A DNA stretch of 64,000 bases, from NCBI RefSeq assembly GCF_021502725.1, contig NZ_JAKFFS010000001.1:434001-498000 (forward strand), given 5' to 3'. The stretch comes from Dyadobacter sp. CY345 (lineage in GTDB: Bacteria; Bacteroidota; Bacteroidia; Cytophagales; Spirosomataceae). Below the pieces are notes generated by a model, which was not told the origin of the DNA, did not search any database, and worked only from the letters and a program-made list of their open reading frames with translations. The position numbers and the translations under genes are program-made. Shown here in pieces: positions 46,627-56,730 of the stretch; the first letter of the stretch is position 1; the number at the start of each line of letters is the position of its first letter.

Positions 46627-49029
46627 CTAGAACTTGAAATTATAACTGACCGAGGGCAAAACCGGGAATAAAGAATACCGTTTCAGCGTCGTTTTGGTAT
46701 TTCCATTCGCTAATTCTTCCTCGGAAATATCGTAGAAAAATGGGTTTCGCCGGTTGTAAGCATTGTACAGACCGATTTCCCAGGTACGCTCATACCTTTT
46801 TTTCTTTTTGTGCAGCTGAACGGCCAGGTCGAGTCTGTGAAAGGGTTCGGCACGAAAGCTGTTTTTATCGCCATATTCCGTAACCTGATTGCCGTTCCAT
46901 GAGGTCGCTGACCTGTTTCCCATGGAAGAAAAACGTGTGAAAAAATTATCGGTAACGCCTGTAAAACTCGCTCTCGGCAAGGTCAGAGCATTTCCTGTTC
47001 CATATACCCAGGTCGCAGAAACGGTAATTCGTTTACTGATTTCATAAATGCCAACCACGGATAAATCATGGCGGCGGTCATAACGTGGATAAAAAGTCCG
47101 CCCAAAATTCAGCTCGGGAAATTGCCATTTTGTCCAGGAAAGCGTATAACCGATCCATCCGGAAAAACGTCCTGTTTTTTTATGAACCAAAAACTCAGCC
47201 CCATAAGACCAGCCTTTTCCGGCAGTAACGTTATCCTCCCAACTTAATTCATTGGCATTTTCTCCACTGATACTCAAAAAAGATGCACCTTCCTTATAAT
47301 TTAAAATGTTGCCCATTTTCTTGTAATAACCTTCCAAGGTCAACGTCAATGCCGGTTTTTCAAGATCTTTTGCCAGACCGATCGCCACTTGTTTTGATTG
47401 CTGCGGGGCAACTTTATCTGTCGTTGGAACCCACAAGTCTGTTGGAAGGCCGAGTCCGGTATTGGAAAGTAAATGGACATACTGGTTCATTTGCGCATAG
47501 GAAGCTTTAAATGAAAAATCCCGGGCAAGACGTAAGGCGGCGGAAAAACGAGGTTCGGGTCTGATATAGGTTTTGGTTTCTGTCTGGAAAGAGCTGAGGC
47601 GAAATCCCGCGTTCATTTTCAAAGCATCAAAAGGCTGCCAGGTATCTTCTACATAAATTCCGCCCTCTACGGTATTGATCGGAGTAACTGATCTCTCGAT
47701 AGATTCGTCAATCAAAGAACCTTGCAGCGCCAGAGCTGAGGGAACAAACTTGTGAAATGTAGCTAGCGCTCCAAATTTCACGGTATGTTTTGGAGAAGGA
47801 TAAAAATCAAGATCCGTCTTCACGCCCCAGTCGCGTATAGTGGAGGTATACTGCAAACTGAATTCATCACGAACGCTTCCATCGGCATTAATATCTTTAT
47901 TATTGTTGGAAACACCGAAGTCAAAATTGCTGTAAATAAAGGAAGTATTAACAAACAACTTTTGGCTCAACAAATGGTTCCAGCGTAAAGTAGCCGTTTT
48001 GTTTCCCCAGTCCAGGCCAGCCCTGGATTCGCCGGTAGGGCTTGTTTCGTTAGCATAAAACTTGTCACGACCGAAGTAGCCACTTAAATATATTTTATCT
48101 TTTGCTCCCAGATCGTAATTAATCTTTGCATTGATATCATAAAAATAATAACCCGGCTTGACCTGCTCAACAGCATCGCGCTGATCTCTCGCAATAAGCG
48201 GAGCGGCCAAAATATCGATATAAGTTCGCCGGGCCGAAACCAGAAATGAAGATTTTCTTTTAGAAATCGGGCCTTCTAAGGTCAGACGGGAAGAGATAAT
48301 TCCAATGCCGCCTTCACCATGCAAAGCTTCCTTATTTCCTTCTTTCATATTCATTTCGAGCACGGACGAAAGTCGTCCGCCATAACGTGCAGGAAATCCC
48401 CCTTTTGTTAGTTCGACGCTTTTCAGGGCATCACTGTTGAAGATTGAAAAAAAACCAAAAAGGTGATTGGCATTGTAAACCACGGCATCATCCAATATGA
48501 TCAGATTTTGATCCGGACCGCCGCCTCGAACATATAGTCCGGTTTGCCCCTCTGTTCCTTTTTGCACGCCAGGCATAAGCTGCAAAACCTTCAAAACGTC
48601 TTTTTCCCCGAAAAAAGCAGGTAATTTTTTAATCTGCGAGATTGGAATTTCAATCTGGCTCATTTGCGCCGAACGACTGACGTAATCCTCCTGCCGACGG
48701 GAAGATATCGTTACTTCATCCAATTGATTGATCGTAGTTAATAAAATGTCCAGCGCAGTATTTTTATTTAAGCTGATTTTTTGCTGTGCTGTTTCGTAGC
48801 CTACAAACGAATAAACGACCAGCGCAGAATCGACGGCTGGCAATGTGAGTGAATAAAAACCGTAGGTATTGGTGACGGCGCCGTAGGGAGTGTCGGGAAT
48901 ATAGACATTCACGCCCGGTAATTGTTCGTGACTTCCTTTTTCCCGGACGAAACCACTGATGGTAATACGTTCCTGGGCACTAACTATGGTGAAAGATATT
49001 AACAAAAGAAGAGTAAAGATTACACGCAT
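46627..49029 (-). CDS. TonB-dependent outer-membrane receptor (FecA/CirA-like plug)
   Basis: 800 residues. Signal peptide (MRVIFTLLLLISFTIVSAQE), CarboxypepD_reg-like domain (about 21-95), plug domain (about 125-235, VLKVLQLMPGVQKGTEGQTG, YVRGGGPDQNLIILDDA, ARYGGRLSSVLEM), then a shorter barrel than SusC ending FPVLPSVSYNFKF. Imports a ligand together with the DUF4249 lipoprotein. No STN domain and no sigma/anti-sigma nearby. Confidence 0.94.
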   Translation of the reverse strand: MRVIFTLLLLISFTIVSAQERITISGFVREKGSHEQLPGVNVYIPDTPYGAVTNTYGFYSLTLPAVDSALVVYSFVGYETAQQKISLNKNTALDILLTTINQLDEVTISSRRQEDYVSRSAQMSQIEIPISQIKKLPAFFGEKDVLKVLQLMPGVQKGTEGQTGLYVRGGGPDQNLIILDDAVVYNANHLFGFFSIFNSDALKSVELTKGGFPARYGGRLSSVLEMNMKEGNKEALHGEGGIGIISSRLTLEGPISKRKSSFLVSARRTYIDILAAPLIARDQRDAVEQVKPGYYFYDINAKINYDLGAKDKIYLSGYFGRDKFYANETSPTGESRAGLDWGNKTATLRWNHLLSQKLFVNTSFIYSNFDFGVSNNNKDINADGSVRDEFSLQYTSTIRDWGVKTDLDFYPSPKHTVKFGALATFHKFVPSALALQGSLIDESIERSVTPINTVEGGIYVEDTWQPFDALKMNAGFRLSSFQTETKTYIRPEPRFSAALRLARDFSFKASYAQMNQYVHLLSNTGLGLPTDLWVPTTDKVAPQQSKQVAIGLAKDLEKPALTLTLEGYYKKMGNILNYKEGASFLSISGENANELSWEDNVTAGKGWSYGAEFLVHKKTGRFSGWIGYTLSWTKWQFPELNFGRTFYPRYDRRHDLSVVGIYEISKRITVSATWVYGTGNALTLPRASFTGVTDNFFTRFSSMGNRSATSWNGNQVTEYGDKNSFRAEPFHRLDLAVQLHKKKKRYERTWEIGLYNAYNRRNPFFYDISEEELANGNTKTTLKRYSLFPVLPSVSYNFKF

Positions 49030-49216
49030 AGTTAGTATTCTGGTTGACTTTTGTAACGCCTTAACGATGAATATAGTATAATAAGATGCAGTGCTATCGG
49101 CTATCAGATTATCGCTGTGAATGACATTTTGGACGACCGATAATTAGTGGAGGTAGAGGGTAAAACCGCTTTCCAATATAATTCATGATAGGGTTAAATC
49201 AATGCTGGTATCCATC

Positions 49217-49254
49217 AAAAAAGGTAGCTGCCGGAATAATTCCAACAACTACCT
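49217..49254 (-). terminator. Terminator of the M3 peptidase operon
   Basis: A 15-bp stem on the minus-strand RNA (49222-49236 with 49240-49254; several G-U pairs), then six T residues. Lies 26 bases past the M3 stop. Confidence 0.75.
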
Positions 49255-49279
49255 GCAATAATATCATGGTTCCAAAAAC

Positions 49280-51364
49280 TTAAACAGCCTTATCCAAACC
49301 CCGGTTTTCAAGCAAATATTTCACTTCCGGTTCCCTTCCGCGGAAGGCTTTGTATAAAGTCATCGGTTCCTCCGTTCCTCCTTTGGAAAGAATATTTGTT
49401 CTGAATGATTTGGCGATAATGGGATCGAAAATATTTCCGGCTTCCTTAAATGCTGCAAATGCGTCACTATCCAAAACTTCGGACCAGATGTAACTATAAT
49501 AACCAGCCGAATATCCACCCGAAAAAATGTGCTGAAAATAAGTACTCCGATACCGGGGAGGAATCTGCGCTATCAGTTCCAACGCTTCCATTTTTTCTTT
49601 TTCAAAAGTCGTCGTTTCAACTTTTTGGCCTGCTTGAATCGTGTGATAACTCATATCGAGGAAAGAAGCAGCCAGATATTCTACCGTACCAAATCCCTGG
49701 TTGAATTTCGAGGCGTTTTTCATCTTCTCCACCAGCTCGGTTGGTATAACTTCACCGGTTTCGTAATGTTTTGCATAAAATTTCAAAACCTCAGGTTCAA
49801 AAGCCCAATGCTCCATTATCTGCGAAGGAAGTTCTACAAAGTCGCGCGGAACGGATGTGCCGGATAACGTTTCATAATGCACTTTTGACAGAAGACCATG
49901 AAGCGCATGACCAAATTCGTGGAAAAAAGTTTCAACCTCATCGGCTGTCAGCAAAGCTGGTTGATCATCGGCTGGCTTGGCAAAATTGCAGACATTTGCC
50001 ACGATCGGAGAGATCTGCTGATCACTTCTAACAGATTGTTTACGATAAGACGTCATCCATGCTCCCCCTCTCTTGGAAGTACGGGAATGAAAATCCATGT
50101 AGAAAATTCCGGTATGCGTTCCGTCAGCTTCTTTCACTTCATAAGCGATCACGTCAGGATGATATTTTGGAATATCTTTAATTTCTGAAAAAGTCAGACC
50201 GTAAAGTTTTTGAACAACCTGAAAAATTCCGTCCCTGACATTTTCCAGTTTAAAATACGGACGAAGTTCTTCGGCATCGTAGTTATACTTTTCCTTGCGG
50301 ACTTTATCCGCATAATAAGACCAGTCCCAACCTTCAAGTTTTTCACCTTTTCCTTCCTTATCCATCATCTTTTGCATTTCTTCTGCTTCCAGTTTTGCAA
50401 CCGGCAAAGCAGCTTTCCAAAGTCGATTCAATAAGTCATAGGCCTGATCCGGCGTTTTGGCCATACTTTCTTCAAGTACAAAATCAGCGTGTGTTTTGTA
50501 GCCAAGCAGTTGCGCCCGTTCCGAACGCAAAGTGGCTATGCGGGAAACGATTTCTTTATTATCCCTTTCGTCATCGTTATTACATCGATTGATATAACCT
50601 TTGAACATTTTCTCACGTAAAACCCGGTTTTCAGCATATTGCAGGAATGGCATCACACTCGGATTATGCAGTGTAAATTTCCATTTCCCTTCATGTCCTG
50701 AATCTTTTGCGGCGTTTGCAGCAGAGGCGATAACCGAAGATGGCAAGCCGGACAAGTCTGTCTGATCTTCAACGATCAGTTCAAAAAGATTGGTTTCGGC
50801 AAGCAGATTTTGTCCAAACTGAACCGCCAATACAGAAAGTTCTTTATTTATTTCACGCATTTTCACCTGCTGTTCAGCGTTCAGATTTGCTCCGCTTCTA
50901 ACAAATGCCTTGTAGGTTTTTTCAAGTAAACGCTTTTGTTCGTGTGATAAATTCAGGCTCTCTTGCTGATCGTTGATTATTTTAATTTTTTCAAATAAAT
51001 CAGCATTCAGATAAATATCATCTCCATGACCGGATAATTTCGGCGCGATGACTTGTGAAAGTTTCTCGATTTCCGGAGAAGTATTGGCAGACGCCAGGTT
51101 GAAAAATACAGAACAAACTCTTGTCAATAAGTCGCCGCTTGTCTCCAAAGCTTCGACCGTATTTTGAAAAGTAGGCGCGTCCTCTCCCGAACAGATTACT
51201 GCAATAGCATTTTCCTGCTGCTTCATACCTTCCTCAACCGCCGGCAAAAAATGTTCCGTTTTAATTTTGTCGAAAGGCGGAACCTGAAAAGGTGTTGTAT
51301 ATTCTAAAAAAAACGGATTGATATCAGTTGATGTCAATCCGTCTTCATGTGCTTTTGAAATCAT
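49280..51364 (-). CDS. M3-family metallopeptidase (oligopeptidase A / dipeptidyl carboxypeptidase type)
   Basis: 694 residues. Zn motif HEFGHALH at about residue 480, the downstream Glu in the M3 domain, and FYMDFHSRTSKRGGAWMTSY and GGYSAGYYSYIWSEVLDSDAF are M3A signatures. No signal peptide from the chosen ATG, so cytoplasmic. Degrades short peptides. Last gene of a minus-strand run with the SMP-30, rlmF and DUF3050 genes; spacing to the SMP-30 gene is 36 bases. Confidence 0.95.
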   Translation of the reverse strand: MISKAHEDGLTSTDINPFFLEYTTPFQVPPFDKIKTEHFLPAVEEGMKQQENAIAVICSGEDAPTFQNTVEALETSGDLLTRVCSVFFNLASANTSPEIEKLSQVIAPKLSGHGDDIYLNADLFEKIKIINDQQESLNLSHEQKRLLEKTYKAFVRSGANLNAEQQVKMREINKELSVLAVQFGQNLLAETNLFELIVEDQTDLSGLPSSVIASAANAAKDSGHEGKWKFTLHNPSVMPFLQYAENRVLREKMFKGYINRCNNDDERDNKEIVSRIATLRSERAQLLGYKTHADFVLEESMAKTPDQAYDLLNRLWKAALPVAKLEAEEMQKMMDKEGKGEKLEGWDWSYYADKVRKEKYNYDAEELRPYFKLENVRDGIFQVVQKLYGLTFSEIKDIPKYHPDVIAYEVKEADGTHTGIFYMDFHSRTSKRGGAWMTSYRKQSVRSDQQISPIVANVCNFAKPADDQPALLTADEVETFFHEFGHALHGLLSKVHYETLSGTSVPRDFVELPSQIMEHWAFEPEVLKFYAKHYETGEVIPTELVEKMKNASKFNQGFGTVEYLAASFLDMSYHTIQAGQKVETTTFEKEKMEALELIAQIPPRYRSTYFQHIFSGGYSAGYYSYIWSEVLDSDAFAAFKEAGNIFDPIIAKSFRTNILSKGGTEEPMTLYKAFRGREPEVKYLLENRGLDKAV

Positions 51365-51400
51365 ATTGAGGTTAAATGAAAATGTTACTGGTTTCGTTTT

Positions 51401-52321
51401 TTACTTAACACCTTTCACCCTCATTTTTATTCCATAAACAGCGGTTTCAGATGTAATAAATAGCAGATCGCGGTTTTTGCCACCAAAACAAAGATTGGCA
51501 GTCCAGCCTTTACTAATTGGGAAATGCGCGATTTTTTCTCCCAATTTGTCAAAAACAGTAACGCCGTCTCCTGTGAGATATAAATTCCCCTCTTCATCCA
51601 GTATCATACCATCCGATCCTTTTGAGACAAAAAGTGTCTTATTGCTCAAAGATCCGTCTTTGTCGATGTCATAAACATAAGTTTTGTCTGCGCCGATATC
51701 CGCAACGAAAAGCTTTTTGCCGTCGGCCGTTCCGATAATTCCATTTGGCTTTTTAAGTTTTTCATCAACCCGCGTCAATTTTTTTCCATCTGGCGTCCGA
51801 TAATAAACATGTTCACCATCCTGCTGCATTTTAGGATCACGTTTCCAATAATCTCTTGGATAAAGCGGATCTGTCAGGTATATGCCGCCTTTTGGATCAA
51901 TCCATAAGTCGTTCGGGCCGTTCAAAAGTTTGCCATCATAATCCTTCACCAACACGGTCGGATTTCCCTTTTTATCAAAAGACCAAACCTGATTGTCTTC
52001 ATCAGAGCAGGCAACGAGATTTCCTTTTTTGTCAAAATACATCCCGTTAGCGCGGCCGGCTTTGTCGGAAAAAACACTGAATTTTCCGCTTTCGGCGTCC
52101 CAGCGAATTATTTTGTTATTTGGCTGATCTGTGAAAAAGACATTTCCGTCGGTATCAGCAACAGGTCCTTCTGTGAATTTATAGCCATCACCCAGTTTTT
52201 CAACCTGAGCTCCGTCCGCAGCGATTGAGTTTTTATCCATGATTTGAGCAGAAACTGTAATTGAAAATAAAATTGAAAAAGTAGCCGTAGCAGCTAAGTT
52301 TAAAAAAGCGAGTCGTTTCAT
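51401..52321 (-). CDS. SMP-30/gluconolactonase/LRE-family exported protein
   Basis: 306 residues from the ATG at 52321 (MKRLAFLNLAATA, Sec signal ending near VSAQ); an earlier in-frame ATG at 52375 adds 18 residues and would hide the signal peptide. Six-blade propeller with metal-site residues in FTEGPVAD (Glu), LNGPNDLWID (Asn) and GSDGMILDEEGNLYL (Asp). Likely a periplasmic sugar-lactone hydrolase. Substrate not known. Confidence 0.92.
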   Translation of the reverse strand: MKRLAFLNLAATATFSILFSITVSAQIMDKNSIAADGAQVEKLGDGYKFTEGPVADTDGNVFFTDQPNNKIIRWDAESGKFSVFSDKAGRANGMYFDKKGNLVACSDEDNQVWSFDKKGNPTVLVKDYDGKLLNGPNDLWIDPKGGIYLTDPLYPRDYWKRDPKMQQDGEHVYYRTPDGKKLTRVDEKLKKPNGIIGTADGKKLFVADIGADKTYVYDIDKDGSLSNKTLFVSKGSDGMILDEEGNLYLTGDGVTVFDKLGEKIAHFPISKGWTANLCFGGKNRDLLFITSETAVYGIKMRVKGVK

Positions 52322-52423
52322 GGAATCAGGTGTAAAATTTTGTACCAAATGGTTATGGAATATGATGATAAGCATGAAATCATTGAAATTTAATGATTCC
52401 GGGGAATAATTTATCGGTGCCGA

Positions 52424-53392
52424 CTAACGATCAAAGCGCTGTTCTTTCCATTCGGTTTGTCGCGTCTTATCTAAAAAAGTCCAGGCAACGAATCTGCTTA
52501 TTTTTTGCCCCTGCGACATTTCGACTGTTTTTACATCAACCGCTTTTACGTTTTTCAGTGTAGAATAAACGCCTGGTAACGTTGTTTTTTTGGAAATCAG
52601 CGAAGTGAACCACAGGCATTGATCCTGAAATTGAACACTTTCAGATATCATTCTTTTGACAAAATCTTCTTCACCGCCTTCACACCACAGTTCTGCACGC
52701 TGCCCTCCAAAATTTAGTATTGGGTTGTTACTTTTCTTCAATCCGAGATTATTATTTTTTCTTTTCGTACCAGCCTGCGCTTCCGCTGCCGAAGCGTGAA
52801 ATGGCGGATTACACATCGTCAGATCAAATTTTTCGTCTTTTTCGATAATACCATGAAAAATATTTTTGGAAGAAGTTTGCTCCCGGCATTCTATGGCACC
52901 TTGGAGTGAAGGGTTATTTTCAATAATTTTTTTGGCAGATTGGACAGAAACCGGATCTATATCAGAACCTACGAAACTCCATCCATATTCTCTGTGACCT
53001 ATAATTGGATAAACACAATTCGCACCTGTCCCGATATCCAAAACCCTGACAGATTTTCCAACCGGGAATTTCCCTGAATTTACAGAACCCAGCAAATCGG
53101 CAAGATAATGAATATAATCTGCCCGTCCGGGTATGGGCGGGCAGAGATAATTGGCAGGGATATCCCAATAAGAAACACCATAAAAATGTTTCAAAAGTGC
53201 CTTATTAAGCATTTTTACAGCATCAGGATTCGCAAAATCAATCGATTCGTCTCCATAAGGATTGACGGAAACAAAGCTTGAAAGTTCTGGCAACGCCTGA
53301 ATCAGCTGTTTGAAATCATATCGGTCTCGATGCAGGTTTCGCTCATGCAGGCTCGTTTTTTCGGTATGGATTTTCTTAGATTTTTGCGCCAA
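52424..53392 (-). CDS. rlmF: 23S rRNA (adenine1618-N6)-methyltransferase
   Basis: 322 residues. SAM-binding DIGTGANC (119-126) and adenine-N6 catalytic NPPF (195-198, [10 protein letters not shown]). The opening [15 protein letters not shown] and [20 protein letters not shown] are characteristic of RlmF. Methylates A1618 in 23S rRNA. It starts 14 bases after the DUF3050 gene, so they are probably co-transcribed. Confidence 0.95.
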   Translation of the reverse strand: MAQKSKKIHTEKTSLHERNLHRDRYDFKQLIQALPELSSFVSVNPYGDESIDFANPDAVKMLNKALLKHFYGVSYWDIPANYLCPPIPGRADYIHYLADLLGSVNSGKFPVGKSVRVLDIGTGANCVYPIIGHREYGWSFVGSDIDPVSVQSAKKIIENNPSLQGAIECREQTSSKNIFHGIIEKDEKFDLTMCNPPFHASAAEAQAGTKRKNNNLGLKKSNNPILNFGGQRAELWCEGGEEDFVKRMISESVQFQDQCLWFTSLISKKTTLPGVYSTLKNVKAVDVKTVEMSQGQKISRFVAWTFLDKTRQTEWKEQRFDR

Positions 53393-53406
53393 TGAAATTT
53401 TTCAGA

Positions 53407-54195
53407 TTATTGTAAAACTGATTTTCTACTTTCAATTGCTTCATAAACAGCATCCCAGAGGTCAATTCTTTTTTGCAGGGACTCAATGGTGGCGTCCTGT
53501 GCTTCTTTCCAGAAAGTTTCGTTGTCGCCACAAAGATTTGAGGTCATCTGCAAAGCAAGGTTACTGTGATGATCACCGTCAACTTCGATATGTCTTTCGA
53601 GATAATATTTGAAAATCGAAACTTCGTTCGGGAAAGTTTTACTGATATCACTGACAATCGAGTGGAACATGTTCGGGATCAGATCCTCCCGCCCAAATGT
53701 AAAAGTTGCTGCCTGTAAATAATCTTTGTTGCTACCAATAACTTCAAAAGTAAAATTTACGAAATCCCGCGTCGCTTTTGGAGCGTTTGAACTCTCAAAA
53801 GCTTTGTTTAAATCACCATTGGATTGTAATTCAGAAACAAATTTCCGGATCTGGCTGACATCAGCACCGCTTTGCTCCATCGCTTCCAGATACAATTCAA
53901 AGTGGCTTTTCAAATCACCGTTCTGATCTATATCAGATTCTTCGCCCAGCACTATTTCATTGATCAAATGCCTTGTTACTGCCGAACCTTTTGGAAACCA
54001 AGGCACAGTTGTGCAAGTAAGATTATTTTGTAGTGCTTTTAATAGTGACATGAAATCCCAAACCGCGAAGATGTGAAACTGCATAAACAGACGAAGATCT
54101 TCCAGTTCTGTGATTGCCGGATAAACTTTATGGTTTATTATTTGCTGTCTGAGCGGCTCAATGGCCTGTTGTAATTTATTGATATGATCGGACAT
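53407..54195 (-). CDS. DUF3050 protein, heme-oxygenase-like fold
   Basis: 262 residues, all-helical. Conserved potential metal ligands occur in FHIFAVWDFM (His), HLINEIVLGEE (Glu), GREDLIP, and YLERHIEVDGDHHSNLA (Glu, His, Asp, His, His), a spacing like heme-oxygenase-like diiron oxidases (HDO). DUF3050 has no established function; an oxidative role is inferred. First gene of the run with rlmF, 14 bases apart, behind a good promoter element. Confidence 0.85.
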   Translation of the reverse strand: MSDHINKLQQAIEPLRQQIINHKVYPAITELEDLRLFMQFHIFAVWDFMSLLKALQNNLTCTTVPWFPKGSAVTRHLINEIVLGEESDIDQNGDLKSHFELYLEAMEQSGADVSQIRKFVSELQSNGDLNKAFESSNAPKATRDFVNFTFEVIGSNKDYLQAATFTFGREDLIPNMFHSIVSDISKTFPNEVSIFKYYLERHIEVDGDHHSNLALQMTSNLCGDNETFWKEAQDATIESLQKRIDLWDAVYEAIESRKSVLQ

Positions 54196-54239
54196 ATGAC
54201 GAATTGAAATGTAACTTTTTAAGATTAAAAAATAATCGG

Positions 54240-54247
54240 CAAAGGTA
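54240..54247 (-). promoter_or_regulatory. Candidate -7 promoter element (TACCTTTG, minus strand) of the DUF3050-rlmF operon
   Basis: Plus-strand CAAAGGTA gives an exact TAnnTTTG on the minus strand, 44 bases before the DUF3050 start. Confidence 0.55.
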
Positions 54248-54374
54248 CACTATGGCAATTTCCTATCATATATTTTAATGGTTTTATAACACTAACAAGA
54301 TAGCTGTTCCATATTTGGGAGTAATTTTCAGGCGTTTTTATAATTTCCTCTTTTGCTTTAATTCTCGTAAAAAC

Positions 54375-54410
54375 AAGAAATGCCTGACACTATTGAGTCA
54401 GGCATTTCTT
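54375..54410 (-). terminator. Terminator of the Gfo/Idh gene
   Basis: A perfect 14-bp stem (54375-54388 with 54397-54410), immediately after the stop codon, with T-rich sequence following on the minus strand. Confidence 0.88.
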
Positions 54411-54412
54411 AA

Positions 54413-55528
54413 TTATGCTTTATTAATAAAAACTTTCTGACCTCCTTTTCGTATGGATTCATAAACGGCGTCCACAACGATCATGTCTTTCAGCCCTTCC
54501 TGCCCGGTCACGTTTGGGTCCGGTTTGTTGTTTAAAATTATATCTGCAATACCATCCATTTGTAAGGTCTGATGCGTTACCACAGGCTGGTTCATCGGTC
54601 CAAGATGCGTCCTTCCTTTTATTGGTCCATAACTGAAAGCCGGGCTTAGTTCCACAAAACCCTTATCCCCAATAACATATAACTTTTCGAAATTATTGAA
54701 ATTGTAGGTTGTGCCGCAGTTTGCAATGACTCCGCTTGGAAAGCCCATTTGAAAAGTGATTGTTTCGTCTACCTCCTTAAATTTGACAGGATCGGTTTTG
54801 CTTTCCTGAGCGGTTACCCAAATCGGTTCTTCTCCAGTTGCATAACGTGCGCCGTTAAGCGCATATATGCCAACGTCCATCATTGCACCGCCGCCAGCCA
54901 GTGCTTTTTTGAGCCTCCATTGGTTTGGATCGCCACTTTTAAAGCCCATATAATTGTTGACGTGCATAATTTTTCCAAGTTCTCCTGCTTCCCGCATACG
55001 GATAAGTTCACAGGTATGCGGCTCAAAGTGCATGCGGTAACCGATGTAAAACTTAACACCCGCTTTTTCACAGGCTGCGATCATTTCACGGGTTTGTTTT
55101 GCATTATCGGCGACAGGTTTTTCACAAAGTACATGTTTACCTGCTGCGGCGATTTGTAAAACATGCTTATGATGGAGCGAATTTGGGGTGGTGATATATA
55201 CAAGGTCAATGTCAGGATTGTTTTTTATATCCGCGACATTTTCATAATTGTAAGTGTTTTTGGCCGGAATATTATATTTCTGTTTCCAGGTATCAATTTT
55301 GGAAGGAGTGCCTGAAACTACGCCGACAAGTGTAGCCATTTTGCAGCTTTGCATTGCTTCGGCCACACGGGTTGCATAACTGCCAAGACCCATAAGCGCG
55401 ACACGCAGCTGTTTTTCTGGACGTACGAACGGTTCCGGAATCACGTTTGCCGCGGCCGGAAGACCGGAAAGTGCTGTCACTCCTAAACCCAGAGAAACCG
55501 TTTGAAGAAAATCACGACGAGAATTCAT
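54413..55528 (-). CDS. Gfo/Idh/MocA-family oxidoreductase, Tat-exported
   Basis: 371 residues. Twin-arginine signal at the start (NSRRDFLQTVSLGLG, then TALSGLPAAAN), so exported folded with its NAD(P) cofactor, like glucose-fructose oxidoreductase. Rossmann motif VALMGLGSYATRVAEAM at about 43-59. Catalytic Lys in CEKPVAD (about 140) and YIGYRMHFEPH. Monocistronic. Sugar substrate unknown. Confidence 0.93.
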   Translation of the reverse strand: MNSRRDFLQTVSLGLGVTALSGLPAAANVIPEPFVRPEKQLRVALMGLGSYATRVAEAMQSCKMATLVGVVSGTPSKIDTWKQKYNIPAKNTYNYENVADIKNNPDIDLVYITTPNSLHHKHVLQIAAAGKHVLCEKPVADNAKQTREMIAACEKAGVKFYIGYRMHFEPHTCELIRMREAGELGKIMHVNNYMGFKSGDPNQWRLKKALAGGGAMMDVGIYALNGARYATGEEPIWVTAQESKTDPVKFKEVDETITFQMGFPSGVIANCGTTYNFNNFEKLYVIGDKGFVELSPAFSYGPIKGRTHLGPMNQPVVTHQTLQMDGIADIILNNKPDPNVTGQEGLKDMIVVDAVYESIRKGGQKVFINKA

Positions 55529-55717
55529 ACGAAAACGAAGATTGGTGAAATGTATTAAAAGATATTAAATCAGTGACTTACACTAAAAGTAGAGATTTTA
55601 CCTGATCTCCTTATGTATCGTAATGAATGTTTTTTATAATATTTTTCGAAAAGGTGAACTAAACTCAATAATTACATGTATATACATTAAATGTAACAAC
55701 ATATAAAATTAAAGATC

Positions 55718-56662
55718 ATGAATAATCTAATCAACGGCTTACACCATATCACTGCGCTTGCCAGTGACGCACAAAGAAATGTGGATTTTTATGTAGGGAT
55801 TTTAGGGTTGAGGATGGTGAAAAAAACGGTGAACTTTGATGCGCCGGATGTATATCATTTATATTATGGAGATGAAACGGGTACACCAGGCTCCATTGTT
55901 ACATTTTTTCCTTATGCAGGTCTGGTGCGCGGGCGCAAAGGAGGTGGGCAGCTTACCTATTCCGCATTCTCCATTCCAACAGCTTCGTTAAGTTACTGGA
56001 TGGATCGTCTGGTTCAGTTTGGCATTCCTTATGCAGGACCTTACAGAAAATTTAACGAAACGTATCTTCGTTTTGAAGATTTCGACGGAATGGGCGTGGA
56101 GCTTGTTGCGAATGATCTTGATAAACGTCCGGGTTGGGACAACGGAAAAATTCCAAAAGAATTTTCTATCCGCGGAACCTATACCGTTTCACTGAATGAA
56201 TTTAAGATTGATCGCACGGTTTCTTTGTTGACCAACGTGATGCAGCACAAACTGGTTGCCGAGGAATCAGGAATATATCGGTTTGAAAGTGGTACTGGCG
56301 GACCTGGTTCTTATGTTGATGTACTTGAATCGCCAAAAGATATCCGCGCTTTACAAGGTGCTGGTTCTGTACATCATCTGGCTTTTGCAACAGAAAGTGA
56401 TGAAACTCAACTGGAAATCCGTGAGCAGTTATTATCAGGAAGTTTTAATCCGACAGAAGTGCTAAACCGGAATTATTTTCATAGCATTTATTACCGTGAA
56501 CCAGGCGGAATATTATTTGAAATTGCGACAAATCCTCCCGGATTTTCTGTTGATGAAAGTGTTGCAGAATTAGGCTCATCGCTCAAATTACCAGAATGGT
56601 TTGAGCCAAGAAGGGAAAAAATAGAGTCTGAGTTACCAGCGATTGTGGCTGAAAGTAAATAA
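55718..56662 (+). CDS. Ring-cleaving dioxygenase (VOC superfamily, MhqO/LinE-like)
   Basis: 314 residues with two VOC modules: LHHITALASDAQRNVDFYVGILGLRMV (9-35) and GSVHHLAFATESDE (about 210-224). Metal ligands are likely His in LHHITA, His in SVHHLAF and Glu in YREPGGILFEIATNPPGF. Family members cleave hydroquinone or catechol rings or give quinone resistance. Cytoplasmic, monocistronic. Confidence 0.92.
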   Translation: MNNLINGLHHITALASDAQRNVDFYVGILGLRMVKKTVNFDAPDVYHLYYGDETGTPGSIVTFFPYAGLVRGRKGGGQLTYSAFSIPTASLSYWMDRLVQFGIPYAGPYRKFNETYLRFEDFDGMGVELVANDLDKRPGWDNGKIPKEFSIRGTYTVSLNEFKIDRTVSLLTNVMQHKLVAEESGIYRFESGTGGPGSYVDVLESPKDIRALQGAGSVHHLAFATESDETQLEIREQLLSGSFNPTEVLNRNYFHSIYYREPGGILFEIATNPPGFSVDESVAELGSSLKLPEWFEPRREKIESELPAIVAESK

Positions 56663-56678
56663 CTATTATTTGAAAATG

Positions 56679-56711
56679 AAAATGGCTTCCAGATCTCAAG
56701 AAGCCATTTTT
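56679..56711. terminator. Terminator between VOC dioxygenase and small exported protein gene
   Basis: An 11-bp stem (56679-56689 with 56700-56710) followed by T residues, between convergent genes. Confidence 0.75.
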
Positions 56712-56730
56712 CATTTATGGCTAATAAATA

